Source: Paenibacillus sp. AN1007 (lineage in GTDB: Bacteria > Bacillota > Bacilli > Paenibacillales > Paenibacillaceae). From it: DNA of 64,000 nucleotides. This document shows positions 1-9,014 of the stretch, piece after piece. The notes under the pieces were generated by a model that saw only the letters and a program-made list of their open reading frames with translations, had not been told where the DNA came from and searched no databases. The stretch is from contig NZ_CP159992.1 of assembly GCF_040702995.1 (NCBI RefSeq), forward strand, positions 3,807,501 through 3,871,500, written 5' to 3'. How positions within the stretch are numbered: the stretch's first letter is position 1; the number at the start of each line of letters is the position of its first letter. Made by a program: the position numbers and the translations under genes.

Positions 1-156
1 GCCATGCATGAAGAAAAAGTGTATTCAAAATAAGATAATATAACCTTTATATTCGATGTTTTCTAAGTCTTCGGTACTATGATTTCAAGCATATTAATGC
101 TATAGTATACTAGAGTGTCTTTTTTGCTCACACATTATTTTACGGGGCTGGGATGA

Positions 157-738
157 ATGAAACAAACCTTATCCAATCAAGATGAAATCGGCTATTTATT
201 CAATGTCGATATACTTATTAAAAGCCGTTCAAATGCATTGGCACTGCAGTCCCTGATGGAGTTCATTAATAAACAAGAACAAATTGCGGACTTTCGGATT
301 CATTCCGGAATAGAACTTGGCAAAATGATTGAAGCTATGCTTCAGGCCGAAACAAACTCCCCTGACTCCGATCAGCCGAAGCTGGAGTCATCACCATTAC
401 TTAGTCAGCAATTAACCTCTAGCAAGCCAGACAAGAAAGCCGAATCTGTTTCTTCCGGATTACATCAAGAATTAACGACCAGCGCTGCCAAAAAAGAAAC
501 TTCTGTCGACACTTCACATGTTGCTGACGCTAATTCGTTCGATGCCTGGATTGAATCTTTAATTAAAGAAAATCGCCTCACGCGAATTGTTGTAAACAAC
601 AAAAATGGCAAACATCAGAGCATACCTTGCCGAATTCTTAATTTTGACCGGGACAATAATGTGGTAACTATCTACCATGTGGATGAAAAACAAGTGTATA
701 CGTTCCGAACGAACGAGATTGATGAGTTTTTGCTGTAG
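157..738 (+). CDS. Hypothetical protein with possible small beta-barrel C-terminus
   Basis: I do not recognise this 193-residue protein. Residues 1-65 look like a compact helical domain. Residues 66-125 are a low-complexity linker rich in Ser, Thr, Lys and Glu. The last 65 residues, from FDAWIESLI onward, alternate beta-strand and turn (IVVNNKNGKHQSIPCRIL, then VVTIYHV and VYTFRTNEI). That pattern resembles an Sm/Hfq-like or other small barrel, but this is an impression and not a family match. No signal peptide or membrane segment is visible. The in-frame ATG at 157 follows a weak GGGCTGGGA ribosome site. It is transcribed alone and ends at a strong bidirectional terminator. It is probably cytoplasmic. 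Confidence 0.7.
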   Translation: MKQTLSNQDEIGYLFNVDILIKSRSNALALQSLMEFINKQEQIADFRIHSGIELGKMIEAMLQAETNSPDSDQPKLESSPLLSQQLTSSKPDKKAESVSSGLHQELTTSAAKKETSVDTSHVADANSFDAWIESLIKENRLTRIVVNNKNGKHQSIPCRILNFDRDNNVVTIYHVDEKQVYTFRTNEIDEFLL

Positions 739-785
739 ACCTCATTACAAGCGCAGTACAGCTGAGCTCAAATTTTATTCAAACC

Positions 786-838
786 AAAAAAGCAACCTGA
801 GCTGGAATGCAGAACATTCGACACAGGTTGCTTTTATT
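786..838. terminator. Bidirectional intrinsic terminator
   Basis: The perfect 12-bp stem AAAAGCAACCTG (788-799) / CAGGTTGCTTTT (824-835) is flanked by A- and T-runs. It serves the two convergent genes on either side. Confidence 0.9.
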
Positions 839-865
839 ATGCTGCTGTCTTTGCAATAGAAGAAG

Positions 866-1258
866 TTACAGACTCTTCTTGCCTCGCTGCCATACATCCA
901 TTGCAAACAGCAGCCAGCCGGCGATAAAAGCGACACCACCGATCGGTGTAATTGCTCCCAATATTTTGATACCCGATATACTGAGTATGTAGAGGCTGCC
1001 TGAAAAAATAATTATACCCGTGAACAGCAGACGTGCCGCCCATTTCAGCTTTGTTGATGATCCCAGCTGCCCGGCCGTTAATCCAACAATCAGCAGAGCG
1101 AGTGCATGTATCATGTGATACTGCACGCCTGTTTCGTATGTAGCTATAGCACCTGCACCAATTTTGTCCTTAAGCATATGTGCACCAAATGCACCAATGG
1201 CTACAGACAGCATGGTTAATATGGCCCCAATCATCATCCATTTTCGCTGCATATTCAT
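866..1258 (-). CDS. DUF423 family membrane protein (YwdK-like)
   Basis: This is a 130-residue membrane protein of the DUF423 family, whose biochemical role is unknown. The N-terminal signature MIGAILTMLSVAIGAFGAH and the HALALLIVGL segment are typical, and the length matches the family. Four hydrophobic segments are visible, at roughly residues 8-28, 47-65, 72-92 and 97-118, so it sits in the cytoplasmic membrane. The ATG at 1258 has AAGGGAGAG upstream. It is a single gene convergent with the upstream hypothetical gene and shares its terminator. Nothing in the context suggests a partner. Confidence 0.88.
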   Translation of the reverse strand: MNMQRKWMMIGAILTMLSVAIGAFGAHMLKDKIGAGAIATYETGVQYHMIHALALLIVGLTAGQLGSSTKLKWAARLLFTGIIIFSGSLYILSISGIKILGAITPIGGVAFIAGWLLFAMDVWQRGKKSL

Positions 1259-1409
1259 TCTCTCCCTTAACTCGTTTCTAACTCCATTTATTGTAGCGAA
1301 TTCGTGAGCTAAAGTAAAAGGAGCATGGTATGCCGAATAATCCCGGAATCACAGTCCGCTAAGCGGGGTAATAGATTACACTGATCATTAAAAGGAGGAG
1401 TCCTGCATC

Positions 1410-1883
1410 ATGGACCATCAACATTCTCAGAACTCAGGCATGAATGACTCATCATCGCATGCCAGCAGCTCAGACCCCTATAATACGGGAAGAAGTGACA
1501 CATATTCACCCGATTTCGCCGAGCCTCCTGCAGAACATCTGAAACACTCAGGCCCCGGTATATCCAGTTTCATTGTTGGGTTGGTCGGACTGATCGGGCA
1601 CATTATGATCTTTGTACTGCTCTACCTTGCCCTGTACAGTTCTTTTGGAATTTTGGACTCATCCATCAGTCGTGAAGAACTTGCTCTGCATCCGGCAGTC
1701 ATTCTCTCTTCGTTAGCTTTCCTTGTATGCCTGATCCTGAATCTGGCCGGGCTCGTCCTTGGTATCATCGGATTGGTGCAAAAAAACCGCAGAAAGGTTT
1801 TTGCGATCATAGGTACCATTATGAATGGACTGCTTATATTGCTGTTCGCGGGACTCGTACTTGGAGGGATATACATGGCGTAA
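1410..1883 (+). CDS. DUF4190-like small membrane protein
   Basis: This 157-residue protein has a Ser/His/Asp-rich hydrophilic N-terminus (residues 1-50) and then three hydrophobic segments at about 53-75, 96-120 and 130-155. The pattern GPGISSFIVGLVGLIGHI followed by LAGLVLGIIGLVQKNRRK and a last segment starting AIIGTIMNGLLIL is typical of DUF4190 proteins, which are common in Firmicutes and have no defined function. The ribosome site AAAGGAGGAG precedes the ATG by a good spacing. It is monocistronic, 110 bases before degV. It is a membrane protein of unknown role. Confidence 0.75.
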   Translation: MDHQHSQNSGMNDSSSHASSSDPYNTGRSDTYSPDFAEPPAEHLKHSGPGISSFIVGLVGLIGHIMIFVLLYLALYSSFGILDSSISREELALHPAVILSSLAFLVCLILNLAGLVLGIIGLVQKNRRKVFAIIGTIMNGLLILLFAGLVLGGIYMA

Positions 1884-1996
1884 TACTTTGCATGAATCCT
1901 CAGGTTCATTATAATTAAACTCAGACGGCCTGTATCCGGTTCAGCCGCACTTTACTTATTGACTGACCAAATATATGTATTCTAAAGGAGAACGAC

Positions 1997-2845
1997 ATGT
2001 CACGAATCAAAATTTTTGCGGACAGCACCAGTGATCTGGCTCCTGAGTGGATCCAGCAGTATGATATTGGCATCATCCCTTTGTATGTGGTGTTTGGCCA
2101 AGAATCGCTGAAAGATGGAGAAGAGATCAAACCAGAGCAGCTGTATGACCGTGTGAGCCGTAATGGTTCTCTTCCAAAAACAGCTGCACCTTCACCTGCT
2201 GATTTCATAACCGCATTTCAACCTTACATAGAACAAGGCGATGATATTTTCTACATCTCCTTATCCTCTGAACTTTCTTCAACGTACCAGAATGCACTGC
2301 TTGCGAGTTCCGAATTTCCAGAAGGACGCATCTCCGTAGTAGATTCACAGAATCTTTCCTCAGGAATTGCTCTAATGGTCATGAAGGCCGTTCATGCTGC
2401 AGAGCAAGGACAAAGCCTGGCTCAGATTACCCAGCTGATTGAAGCCATGAAACCTACGGTGCGTACAGAGTTTGTTATTGATACACTGGAATACCTGTAC
2501 AAAGGCGGACGCTGCTCGGGTATGCAGAACCTGATTGGAAGCCTGCTTAAGATCCGTCCCGTGATTCGAGTCACGGATGGTAAGATGTCTCCCGCCTACA
2601 AAGTACGCGGTAAACGGGAGAAAGCGCTGGAACAAATGCTTCAGAATACGCTCAGCAATAAAGATCAGATTGATCGGGATCTAATGATTGTCGTTCACAC
2701 GATGGCGGAGGAAGATGCACTCAACCTGAAAAAAACACTTCAGGAGCAGACCGGAGCACGCGTAGAATTGACTACAGCAGGCTGCGTGATCTGCAGTCAT
2801 TGTGGTCCAAAAACAACAGGAATTATATATAACACCCTTCACTAG
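1997..2845 (+). CDS. DegV family fatty-acid-binding protein
   Basis: This 282-residue protein is full length for the DegV family, cytoplasmic proteins that bind fatty acids and, as FakB, present them to the kinase FakA for phosphorylation. The N-terminal KIFADSTSDL motif, the central ISLSSELSSTYQNA loop and the TLEYLYKGGRCSGMQ segment are diagnostic. The C-terminal strand ends in CSHCGPKTTGI, also typical. The ATG has an AAAGGAGAA ribosome site. No fakA is nearby, so this is an isolated paralogue. A role in exogenous fatty acid use is inferred from the family only. Confidence 0.93.
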   Translation: MSRIKIFADSTSDLAPEWIQQYDIGIIPLYVVFGQESLKDGEEIKPEQLYDRVSRNGSLPKTAAPSPADFITAFQPYIEQGDDIFYISLSSELSSTYQNALLASSEFPEGRISVVDSQNLSSGIALMVMKAVHAAEQGQSLAQITQLIEAMKPTVRTEFVIDTLEYLYKGGRCSGMQNLIGSLLKIRPVIRVTDGKMSPAYKVRGKREKALEQMLQNTLSNKDQIDRDLMIVVHTMAEEDALNLKKTLQEQTGARVELTTAGCVICSHCGPKTTGIIYNTLH

Positions 2846-2910
2846 GATCGAAGAATGCTGGGGGCAGGCAGCCTCAAACTCTGTCAGTTTCTTACCTCAC
2901 TTCGCTAACA

Positions 2911-2960
2911 AAAACAAAAAAGGGCATGCTCAGCGAATTCGCTTGGCATGCCTTCTTTAT
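2911..2960. terminator. Bidirectional terminator after degV
   Basis: The stem GGCATGC / GCATGCC encloses an inner palindrome AGCGAATTCGCT. It has an A-run upstream and a T-rich stretch downstream. It is shared by the convergent degV and the deacetylase gene. Confidence 0.8.
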
Positions 2961-3009
2961 CTTCATTAAAGTCTCCTAGATTCGTTCTAAGCATCGATAC
3001 GTTCGTGAC

Positions 3010-3789
3010 TTAATAACATTTGGTTTTCAAGTCATTCAAACTTTTGAACACATAACCCTGCTTCCTTGCATCATCGATAATAGAACCAAGTGCCTCGGTG
3101 TTGTCTTTGGATACCGAATGCAGCAAAATGACTGCTCCGGGGTGAAGCTGCTTCAGCACTTGCTGATGAGCATATTGTGACCCTCGCTGTACATTGGTAT
3201 CCCAGTCCTTGTATGCTGCAGACCAGAACACGTTGATATATCCCTGCGCATAACTCTCGGCAAGCGTACGGTTGTTAAAAATGCCGCGAGGCGGACGCAA
3301 AAAAGTACCCTGCTGTCCCGTAAGACGCTGTACCTCCGATTTTACCTTCTCCAGTTCCTCTTTGATCTGAGCATTGGAGATTCGAGTCATGTCCGGGTGG
3401 CTCCAGGAATGGTTTCCGACAATATGTCCTTCCGCCGCCATACGTTTGACAAGTTCAGGCTGGTCCTTCAGATAATGTCCTGTAACAAAGAAAGCAGCAG
3501 GCACTTTCTTCGCTCGAAGCACATCCAGTATTGCAGGGGTAAATCCGTTCTCATAACCGTTATCAAAAGTCAGATACAGTTCTTTTTGTTTGGTATCCCC
3601 CAAAAAGATGGCATGATTGTGTTCCAAAATGGACTTAAAGCCTTCCTGATCAATCGAAGGCAGCTGACCATTCTGACTTTTTTTGAAACCAAAATGGTAC
3701 GCTCCATTAATAGGAGATGCTTCTGCCTGTGATGCCAGCATGCTGATCGTTAACAAGCCGAGCAGCAGATATAGAACCGTTCGCCTCAT
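3010..3789 (-). CDS. pdaA: PdaA-like polysaccharide deacetylase
   Basis: This 259-residue secreted carbohydrate esterase 4 enzyme resembles PdaA, which deacetylates N-acetylmuramic acid so that muramic-delta-lactam can form in spore cortex. Residues 1-24 are a signal peptide ending near ASQAEA. The catalytic motifs are in order: TFDNGYENG (general base Asp), HSWSHPDMT (metal-binding His residues), RPPRG and the C-terminal LLHS. The substitution of TFDNG for the usual TFDDG is characteristic of the PdaA group. The ATG follows AGGGGCG. It lies 100 bases after the zinc-ribbon gene on the same strand and may be read from its own sporulation promoter. Confidence 0.88.
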   Translation of the reverse strand: MRRTVLYLLLGLLTISMLASQAEASPINGAYHFGFKKSQNGQLPSIDQEGFKSILEHNHAIFLGDTKQKELYLTFDNGYENGFTPAILDVLRAKKVPAAFFVTGHYLKDQPELVKRMAAEGHIVGNHSWSHPDMTRISNAQIKEELEKVKSEVQRLTGQQGTFLRPPRGIFNNRTLAESYAQGYINVFWSAAYKDWDTNVQRGSQYAHQQVLKQLHPGAVILLHSVSKDNTEALGSIIDDARKQGYVFKSLNDLKTKCY

Positions 3790-3890
3790 GTTATACGCCC
3801 CTGTTCCTGAATATTTCGGTTTGTTTAATCATCTACAAACACCTTCAGGTAATATGCCTCAGGAACGTCTATATTATGTAATCTTAAAGG

Positions 3891-4298
3891 TTATATCCGT
3901 TTATTTGCTCGGGAATTCGAGGTTGGTTGGTGAAACAGCTCAAGTAAGGTCTGAGGTTTACCGCTGGCAGCCAGCCATTCTTTAACCGTTTGAATCGCAC
4001 GAGTCTGACCATCTCCCTGATCACGCCAGGTCAGAAGTTCAATCACTTTGATAATTAGTGCCGACATATTATGATTGTCCTGTTCAGTGCGTTCAGCACG
4101 CAGCTTGTGATATAATGCCTCCTGCTCCCAGTCCAGCAAAATTTCATCTCCAATCGTCGGTTTCATGAGTGTATAGGCCCGATTGCATCCTCCGCAGCGA
4201 ACGGTGTTAACCTGCTCCTGCATGAAATATATGTTTATTTCCTGCCCGCAATCAGGGCATTGGAACCCCACTTGTATATTTTGAATATGATCACTCAT
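3891..4298 (-). CDS. Zinc-ribbon protein of unknown function
   Basis: This 135-residue cytoplasmic protein starts MSDHIQNIQVGFQCPDCGQ. I chose this ATG because GGAGG lies nine bases upstream, although the frame stays open further. The pair CPDC and CGGC, 24 residues apart, forms a four-cysteine zinc ribbon in residues 14-45. The rest is helical, with WEQEALYHKLRAERTEQD and a TWRDQGDGQTRAIQTVKEWL segment. No family was recognised. It is divergent from cysC and upstream of the deacetylase gene. A nucleic-acid or protein-binding role is possible but unproven. Confidence 0.75.
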   Translation of the reverse strand: MSDHIQNIQVGFQCPDCGQEINIYFMQEQVNTVRCGGCNRAYTLMKPTIGDEILLDWEQEALYHKLRAERTEQDNHNMSALIIKVIELLTWRDQGDGQTRAIQTVKEWLAASGKPQTLLELFHQPTSNSRANKRI

Positions 4299-4445
4299 GA
4301 TATGGCCTCCTGGTCTCTGTGTATAACATCTATACCCGATAAACAGACCCTTTACGCTTTTTTTGCAGAAAATTCTCATAGTCTATAATCTACTAAATAT
4401 GTTAAAATATTATACATTCCAGTAGGCGAGAAGAGGCGGGATAAC

Positions 4446-5084
4446 ATGTCAAAGGACGAGCACAATATTACCTGGCAGGCATCAAGTCTAACCAGGCAGG
4501 ATCGGGAGGAAAACAATGGGCATCGCAGCCGCACCTTGTGGTTTACAGGTTTATCCGGTGCAGGTAAATCATCCATTGCGTTTGCACTGGAGCGATTTTT
4601 GCATGAGCAGGGTGTTCGCTGTTATGTGCTTGATGGCGATAACGTGCGGCATGGATTAAATCGGGATCTTGGTTTCACTGCAGCGGATCGGCAGGAAAAT
4701 CTGCGGCGGATCGGAGAGGTGTGCAGGCTGATGGTAGACGCTGGACTGTTTGTGCTCTCGGCGTTTATTTCTCCCCACGCCCAGGATCGGGAGATGGTTC
4801 GGCAGCTGATCGAACCGGAAGATTTCATTGAAATCTACGTTCGCTGTTCCATTCAAGAGTGTGAGCGGCGTGATCCCAAAGGACTCTACCAAAAAGCCCG
4901 AAAAGGTGAAATCCCTCATTTTACAGGCATCTCTGCTCCTTATGACATCCCTGAATCCCCTTCATTCATCATTGATACCGAACTATGCACTATTGAAGAA
5001 GCCGTGCAGGAGATTGTGGGGCATCTGCAGCAGATCGGTGCATTACATCTTCCTCTGCAAACCAATTCAGCCCTGATCTATTAA
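4446..5084 (+). CDS. cysC: Adenylyl-sulfate (APS) kinase
   Basis: This 212-residue enzyme phosphorylates adenosine 5'-phosphosulfate with ATP to make PAPS, the donor used by sulfotransferases. The P-loop GLSGAGKSS is at about residues 37-45. The family motifs DGDNVRHGLNRDLGF, RIGEVCRLMVDAG, the lid segment RDPKGLYQKARKGEI and the FTGISAPYDIPESP loop all follow. It is 10-15 residues longer than usual at the N-terminus. The ATG has an AGAGGCGGG ribosome site. No ATP sulfurylase or PAPS reductase gene is adjacent. It converges with the lasso operon, whose first gene is a sulfotransferase, so it may supply that enzyme. That link is inference. Confidence 0.93.
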   Translation: MSKDEHNITWQASSLTRQDREENNGHRSRTLWFTGLSGAGKSSIAFALERFLHEQGVRCYVLDGDNVRHGLNRDLGFTAADRQENLRRIGEVCRLMVDAGLFVLSAFISPHAQDREMVRQLIEPEDFIEIYVRCSIQECERRDPKGLYQKARKGEIPHFTGISAPYDIPESPSFIIDTELCTIEEAVQEIVGHLQQIGALHLPLQTNSALIY

Positions 5085-5115
5085 TCCAATTCCAAGCAGC
5101 TGCACAGCAGGATAG

Positions 5116-5146
5116 AAAAGGCGTCCCTTCGCGGGCACGCCTTTTT
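5116..5146. terminator. Bidirectional terminator between cysC and the lasso operon
   Basis: The stem AAAAGGCG (5116-5123) / CGCCTTTT (5138-5145) continues inward with CCC/GGG, and T-runs lie on both strands. It closes both cysC and the eight-gene lasso operon. Confidence 0.88.
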
Positions 5147-5200
5147 GATGCATCTCACTTAAAAATTCGGCAAAACCTGCTTCTTTACTTTTTTAGATCT

Positions 5201-7045
5201 TCACTGCCCTGCCGCACCAGCCTGCATATTAAGCAGCTTGCTGAACGTACCTGTCGAATCCGTAGAAAGCTGCTGATAGCCGCCCTCTTGAATAACACGT
5301 CCTTCTTCCAGAACAATTACACGATCCGCAGTCCGAATGGTCGACAATCGATGGGCAATGACGATAATGGTAACGCGGCCTTTCAATCGTTCAAGTGCTT
5401 CGTGAATGTGCTGTTCATTTTCGCTGTCCAGTGCACTTGTCGCCTCATCCAAGACGAGCACCGAAGGATTACGGAGCATAGTCCGGGCCAGCACAAGACG
5501 CTGACGTTCACCTCCTGACAGACGTATCCCGCGATCGCCAATAACCGTATCCAGACCTTGAGGCAGCCTGCGAACAAATGCGGCCGAGGAGGAAAATTGC
5601 AGTGCCCGCCACATCTGCTCTTCACTTGCATCAGGATCAACCAGACGTAAATTTTCACGAATGCTTGTATGAAACAAAAAAGGGTCCTGAGACACATAAC
5701 CAATCGAACTCCGCCAGTTCAATAACCGTTCCTCTGTCAAGGGTTCCCCATCAATCAGAATGCGGCCGCTTTCTGGTTTTACTAAGCCCATAATGAGATC
5801 AATTAATGTGCTTTTGCCCGCACCGGATTTACCAACGATGGCAGTCATACCTTTAGCGGGAATGGAAGCATGCACACTCGCCAAAGAATAACTGTCACTC
5901 CCTTCGTAACGATAAAACACATCTTCACAGATGATTTCATCGTTCAGATCAATGGGAATGATCTGCTGCGCGGGAGCGGAAGATGTGCTTACCTCTCCTG
6001 CCTCTCGCTGTGCAGCGGTCTGTTCGCTAATTTCGCGGCTCCCCTCTGTCTGGACCTGCAGCTCTCTCACGATTCGAAACGCCGGAAGCATCGAGCTGAT
6101 GTACTCCAGATTGGACTGAATAGCAGTAAACCTTGGCCATAATCGTGAAAAAATCAATATTATTAGCAGCAGACTGGCCGGGGGCACCGACATCACCTTT
6201 AACGATAGATAGATAAACGCCGCGATAATCATCGCCGCGGATACCCGGTGGATGAGCTGTGTACCCGTGTTAAGCTGGCTAAACTGCACCACGTTCTGCT
6301 CAATCTGTCTGCACATACGCTCGAACCAATGGATATGTGAACGTTCCAGCATGTTGCTCTTGATGTCCTTGATTCCGTTAAAATGCTCGGTAATTCCATA
6401 ATAATAGCTTTGTGAGAATTCTGAAGTCTGATCCCCAATCTGTTTGGCACGTTTAACGAATTTTCTCAGGAGAACAAACAGCAGCAGACCACAGACAAAC
6501 ACAAGCGTCGTAAGCTTCGCGGACAACCAGAAAGCCAGACCAATCTGAACAGCAGTAAAAATCAGTGAAGCTGCCATCTGCAGTACCAGACTTGTTCCCT
6601 GACTTACACGGGCCAACTCTGTCGTTAATATATGGTTAAAATCGGATTTTCGTTTTTGGAGGAAAAAGGACCATTGTGCCTTAAGGACAGCACTGTAGGT
6701 TTCTATACGCAGCGTTCGTACGAACTGCTGCTGAATACGGGTATTACGGATCGTCTGGAGGCGCTGCATCCACGCCTGCCCGGAGACGATGAGTACAAAG
6801 GAGAACAGAACAAATATCAACTGACTACTTTCTGAAAATCGACCGAGTACTTCGGTTAACCAAGGGATGTGTATACCAGAGGACCCCATTTCAAAAACAC
6901 CAATCAGACTCAGCATAGGAACGAGCATATAGATGCCGATTCCTTCCATTAACCCAATACAGACCATGCCCAGCAGATTCCAATATAGAACTGGCCCAGA
7001 GACTTGATGAAGTTTTCGCATAAAATAGTTTAATTCCGAGATCAT
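5201..7045 (-). CDS. Lasso peptide ABC exporter (D protein)
   Basis: This 614-residue protein is a half-transporter with fused membrane and ATPase domains, expected to work as a homodimer that exports and gives immunity to the mature lasso peptide. Six membrane helices lie in roughly residues 15-310. After a Ser/Glu-rich linker (about 335-370) comes the nucleotide-binding domain with Walker A GKSGAGKST, the Q-loop SQDP, signature LSGGERQR, Walker B VLVLDEATSALD and the switch His in IAHRLST. The ATG overlaps the stop of the nucleotidyltransferase gene by four bases, so translation is coupled. It is the last gene of the operon. The substrate is inferred from context. Confidence 0.93.
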   Translation of the reverse strand: MISELNYFMRKLHQVSGPVLYWNLLGMVCIGLMEGIGIYMLVPMLSLIGVFEMGSSGIHIPWLTEVLGRFSESSQLIFVLFSFVLIVSGQAWMQRLQTIRNTRIQQQFVRTLRIETYSAVLKAQWSFFLQKRKSDFNHILTTELARVSQGTSLVLQMAASLIFTAVQIGLAFWLSAKLTTLVFVCGLLLFVLLRKFVKRAKQIGDQTSEFSQSYYYGITEHFNGIKDIKSNMLERSHIHWFERMCRQIEQNVVQFSQLNTGTQLIHRVSAAMIIAAFIYLSLKVMSVPPASLLLIILIFSRLWPRFTAIQSNLEYISSMLPAFRIVRELQVQTEGSREISEQTAAQREAGEVSTSSAPAQQIIPIDLNDEIICEDVFYRYEGSDSYSLASVHASIPAKGMTAIVGKSGAGKSTLIDLIMGLVKPESGRILIDGEPLTEERLLNWRSSIGYVSQDPFLFHTSIRENLRLVDPDASEEQMWRALQFSSSAAFVRRLPQGLDTVIGDRGIRLSGGERQRLVLARTMLRNPSVLVLDEATSALDSENEQHIHEALERLKGRVTIIVIAHRLSTIRTADRVIVLEEGRVIQEGGYQQLSTDSTGTFSKLLNMQAGAAGQ

Positions 7046-8238
7046 ACTTTTCCCCTCTCTGTCATCGTGCTTCGTTTCAAACGTCGCCAGAACCAGAGAA
7101 ACGGGCGTAACGGAAAATACAGAAAGAACAGCCGACGCGGAAGAGGGAACTGCTGCACGTCCCAGGTACTTGGATATAAACGTTCAACAAAGAAAAACCA
7201 TTTCTGTCTCGTACTCCGGAGAGAAAATAAATAGGAGCGGTAATGCTTCAACTGATCCGGACTGTCCAGCATATCATTCATAAACAGCGCACCTTCTCTT
7301 GCTAATCGCCGGCCTGCGCGCTCATTCATAGTCTGGATCGATGTGAAAGCATCATCCAGCGGTGTGTGCAGCAGATCTGAAGTCAAGTGCAGTGTTTGCG
7401 AACCAATAGATAAACGGCCCTCGGCTTTCAAACGCCGCTCAATCTTTTTCATGTCCAGCGGCATCGTTCGAATCATCTGATCAATGTCCAGCAGCCACCG
7501 CAGCCTGAACCAGCCATGCCTCGCTCCATGGGTCACCAGATAAACCCACAAATCTTCTCTTTCGAGCATACGCACAGGTGTCTGGGTATACGAGCTGAAC
7601 CGGCTTCGTTTCCACAACACCTCAAAATCCGTTTCACGGCCAGAATCGGGATTAAGCCGCCAATGGATCTCCACCTGCGTGCGTTTGTCCGGATGAATAT
7701 AACAAATATGGTGCTCCCGCCACTTCCAGCTGCGGACCGTAAGTGCCCTCTCGCCTTCTTTACACTGGTAACCAAGATCGATAAGTATACGTTCAGCTGC
7801 CTCGACGTCCTGTACGGGAATCAGAATATCCAGATCTTTGGACGTCCGCATCGATACTTCCCCGTATAGGTCATGGGCCAGAGCAGGTCCTTTAAGTGTT
7901 ATCGTACGGATGCCTCGTTCGCGGAATGCACCACATACTTGCTCCATTTCTGCCGTTAACTGCAGCATACGAAAGGTGTTGATCGTGTACTGCTGTTTCA
8001 GGCGTTCCATCACCGCTGCAGGAACAAACGGACTGTTCAGCTTTTTTAATTGGACATAAATGACCGAATACAGCCGATGGTGGTACGCAAGCTTTAGAAA
8101 TAGCGGCCAATCTATATTATGCAGCCGGCTCTTGATCTCCTCCGAAGTCAGATCTGTCAGATCACCTCTAAGCATGCTCAAGATCAGCTTGAGCTCCTTT
8201 GGAAACCGTGTCCCATAAAGTTCAGTTTCATGTGTCAT
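7042..8238 (-). CDS. Lasso-cluster nucleotidyltransferase-like protein
   Basis: This 398-residue protein belongs to the uncharacterised nucleotidyltransferase family (NTP_transf_5 type) that often accompanies paeninodin-type lasso clusters. The core motif TLKGPALAHDLYGEVSMRTS followed by KDLDILIP carries the DxD metal-binding pair of the Pol-beta fold. The C-terminus is very basic and aromatic (FLYFPLRPFLWFWRRLKR), which suggests membrane association. I chose the ATG at 8238, preceded by GGAGAG and overlapping the B2 stop by 11 bases, because the longer frame lacks a ribosome site. Its reaction is unknown; modification of the peptide by transfer of a nucleotide or phosphate is a guess from the fold. 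Confidence 0.85.
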   Translation of the reverse strand: MTHETELYGTRFPKELKLILSMLRGDLTDLTSEEIKSRLHNIDWPLFLKLAYHHRLYSVIYVQLKKLNSPFVPAAVMERLKQQYTINTFRMLQLTAEMEQVCGAFRERGIRTITLKGPALAHDLYGEVSMRTSKDLDILIPVQDVEAAERILIDLGYQCKEGERALTVRSWKWREHHICYIHPDKRTQVEIHWRLNPDSGRETDFEVLWKRSRFSSYTQTPVRMLEREDLWVYLVTHGARHGWFRLRWLLDIDQMIRTMPLDMKKIERRLKAEGRLSIGSQTLHLTSDLLHTPLDDAFTSIQTMNERAGRRLAREGALFMNDMLDSPDQLKHYRSYLFSLRSTRQKWFFFVERLYPSTWDVQQFPLPRRLFFLYFPLRPFLWFWRRLKRSTMTERGKV

Positions 8239-8710
8239 AGACAATCTCTCCAGATCCCTTCTCAGGACATCGTTTGCCAAACACGCCGACAACCGTATAC
8301 TGGTCCATCGTATCTGCACCGGTTACGATCAGTTTTCCGCTTCGCAGCCAGGCGTGTGCCTTCAGTTGTCCTTGTTTATTCCGTGCAGTGCCCATGTACA
8401 ATGTACTTGCAATTTTACGTCGTTCCAGCATTTTCATTGCAGCTATAGCCATCACGAGACATTGACTTTCCCATAACGTATACTTACTGGCGATCAATAC
8501 AGCTTTGGAGATATTCCTTATTTCGAGCACTTGGCTGCGATCCAGCCCGGTCACAGGTGTTTCAACCATAGGCGCTCCAAGCCCTGGAGCAATTTTGGCA
8601 AAAGGTCTTGCCTTCTGGATTCGTGCCCAACCCAGCAGCACATAAGCTTCCCACACCAAACGCCTTATCGGACCCGGGAGAGAAAAGTATGACCTCGCTT
8701 TATGAAACAT
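8228..8710 (-). CDS. Lasso peptide leader protease (B2, transglutaminase-like)
   Basis: This 160-residue protein is full length for lasso B2 proteins, which remove the leader peptide after the B1 protein has bound it. The catalytic Cys is in WESQCLVMAIAAMKML (about residue 85), the His is in KAHAWLRSG and the acidic residue is in the GADTMDQY region, giving the Cys-His-Asp triad of the transglutaminase-like fold. The ATG lies four bases after the B1 stop. It acts with B1 and the cyclase in the cytoplasm. It is specific to lasso clusters, so the call is firm. Confidence 0.93.
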   Translation of the reverse strand: MFHKARSYFSLPGPIRRLVWEAYVLLGWARIQKARPFAKIAPGLGAPMVETPVTGLDRSQVLEIRNISKAVLIASKYTLWESQCLVMAIAAMKMLERRKIASTLYMGTARNKQGQLKAHAWLRSGKLIVTGADTMDQYTVVGVFGKRCPEKGSGEIVYDT

Positions 8711-8714
8711 CTCG

Positions 8715-9014
8715 CTACACTCCGCGAGAAATGGCGATTAAACCTTCACGGGAAAGATGCTCCAAAAAAGGCACAACCTGCTCACGGCATTGATCAGGCT
8801 GAATATCGTATTCCGCGGCAAGTGTCTCGATCAATTCGTCCAGCGTATGTTCTTCGGCAATCAGTTCCCAGATTCGTCCGCCTGTGCTGCCCAGATTGTA
8901 ATACTTGCCTGAACTGATGCTCATCATCACCTTTTCGCCGCCCATATCACTAACCAGATTGCCTTCCTTCCGGGTTACCACGTCATTGGCATAAATGGGT
9001 GTAACTGCTGTCAT
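8715..9014 (-). CDS. Lasso leader-recognition protein (B1, PqqD-like RRE)
   Basis: This 99-residue PqqD-family protein forms the RiPP recognition element that grips the leader of the precursor and delivers it to B2. The pattern GGEKVMMSISSGKYYNLGSTGGRIWELI is the usual strand-turn-helix of PqqD folds, followed by helical TLDELIETLAAEY and VVPFLEHLSREGLI. The start overlaps the stop of the kinase gene in an ATGA arrangement, so the two are translated together. In proteobacterial lasso clusters B1 and B2 are fused; the split form here is typical of Firmicutes. Confidence 0.93.
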   Translation of the reverse strand: MTAVTPIYANDVVTRKEGNLVSDMGGEKVMMSISSGKYYNLGSTGGRIWELIAEEHTLDELIETLAAEYDIQPDQCREQVVPFLEHLSREGLIAISRGV

